DNA from: Alectryocaccomicrobium faecavium | GTDB taxonomy: Bacteria; Bacillota; Clostridia; Christensenellales; Aristaeellaceae | Length of the DNA stretch: 5,980 nucleotides | Reading direction: 5' to 3' | Assembly: GCA_018713425.1 (NCBI GenBank) | Contig: DVOT01000107.1 | Span: 1-5,980 of the forward strand | Shown here: positions 5,683 to 5,980 of the stretch, piece after piece | Layout: the number at the start of each line of letters is the position of its first letter | Numbering within the stretch: position 1 is the stretch's first letter | Notes under the pieces: model-generated | Seen by the model: the letters and a program-made list of their open reading frames with translations, nothing else | Database searches by the model: none | Told to the model about the DNA's origin: nothing | Program-made: the position numbers and the translations under genes

Positions 5683-5980
5683 TTATGCGCGATTGACGTA
5701 GTGAAATTGCGGTGCGCGCTCCAGCGGGAATGCGCGCGCGGTGTTGCCATTCAGCGGTTCATCGAACAGGGAGATGGCGGTGACGCGGCTGTTGAAGTAC
5801 GTCGTGTAATAATACATGCCGTTGGCCGCGTCGATGCAGCAGGAGTAGATGGTTTCATCGAACTTGCCCTCTGGCGTGATTACGCTGCCGCGCACCATGC
5901 CCACCGCGCGCAGGATGTGGAAGAATTGTTCCACGCGCGCCTGTGCATCCTCTTCAAAGACCGCGTGGCTCTTGAGGAAC
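5683..5980 (-). CDS. Choloylglycine hydrolase family protein (bile salt hydrolase / penicillin V acylase), C-terminal part
   Basis: The minus-strand frame is open from the window edge to TAA at 5685-5683, giving the last 98 residues of a protein that starts beyond 5980; the GTG at 5934 is internal. The fragment carries the C-terminal signature I know from bile salt hydrolases: FFHILRAVGMVRGSV, then EGKFDETIYSCCIDAANG, then MYYYTTYFNSRVTAI, and a final PLERAPQFHYVN. The family are N-terminal-nucleophile (Cys) hydrolases of about 320-340 residues that cleave the amide of conjugated bile salts or of penicillin V, usually in the cytoplasm. The nucleophile Cys and the other catalytic residues lie upstream, outside the window, so activity and bile salt versus penicillin preference cannot be judged. 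It is convergent with the acidic secreted protein and shares the palindrome at 5631-5672. Presence of this family points to life in an animal gut. Confidence 0.88.
   Translation of the reverse strand, partial: FLKSHAVFEEDAQARVEQFFHILRAVGMVRGSVITPEGKFDETIYSCCIDAANGMYYYTTYFNSRVTAISLFDEPLNGNTARAFPLERAPQFHYVNRA

Noticed and set aside
1..5980. tRNA, rRNA, CRISPR array, insertion sequence or phage attachment site
   Set aside because: No cloverleaf, no regularly spaced repeats, no transposase-like protein and no terminal inverted repeats with target duplications were seen.

Overview
The window looks like chromosome of a gut-associated, low-to-mid GC Bacillota (Clostridia-like) bacterium. The support is strong Shine-Dalgarno sites and a typical sigma-A promoter, an XpaC-family protein end, a bile salt hydrolase-family gene, and a glycoside hydrolase paired with a sugar epimerase. 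A Christensenellales-type or similar uncultured gut lineage is possible, but no marker gene is present to settle this.

Layout from left to right: (i) 1-297, the 3' end of an XpaC-like (5-bromo-4-chloroindolyl phosphate hydrolysis family) gene, closed by an intrinsic terminator at 318-352. (ii) 353-520, a regulatory region with an 8+8 bp dyad, an extended -10 sigma-A promoter and a strong ribosome binding site. (iii) 521-4425, a two-gene operon: a cytoplasmic GH38 alpha-mannosidase whose stop overlaps by one base the start of an AGE-family (N-acylglucosamine/cellobiose 2-epimerase-like) enzyme, ended by a GC-rich terminator at 4447-4486. (iv) 4629-5621, a secreted, very acidic protein of unknown function. 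(v) 5631-5672, a perfect 42-bp palindrome between convergent genes. (vi) 5683-5980 on the minus strand, the C-terminal part of a choloylglycine hydrolase (bile salt hydrolase/penicillin V acylase) family protein running off the window.

The operon is the functional core. GH38 would release free mannose from imported alpha-mannosides inside the cell. The AGE-family partner would then convert the released sugar, or a mannose-containing disaccharide, at C2. No transporter, kinase or regulator lies in the window, so the substrate is open.

The points most worth a second look are: the GH38 start, where the best-placed ATG is one base out of frame across a six-A tract; an insertion between two catalytic histidines of the epimerase-like protein; the strongly acidic secreted protein; and the U-tract-less palindrome. 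I found no clear evidence of a wholly new system.
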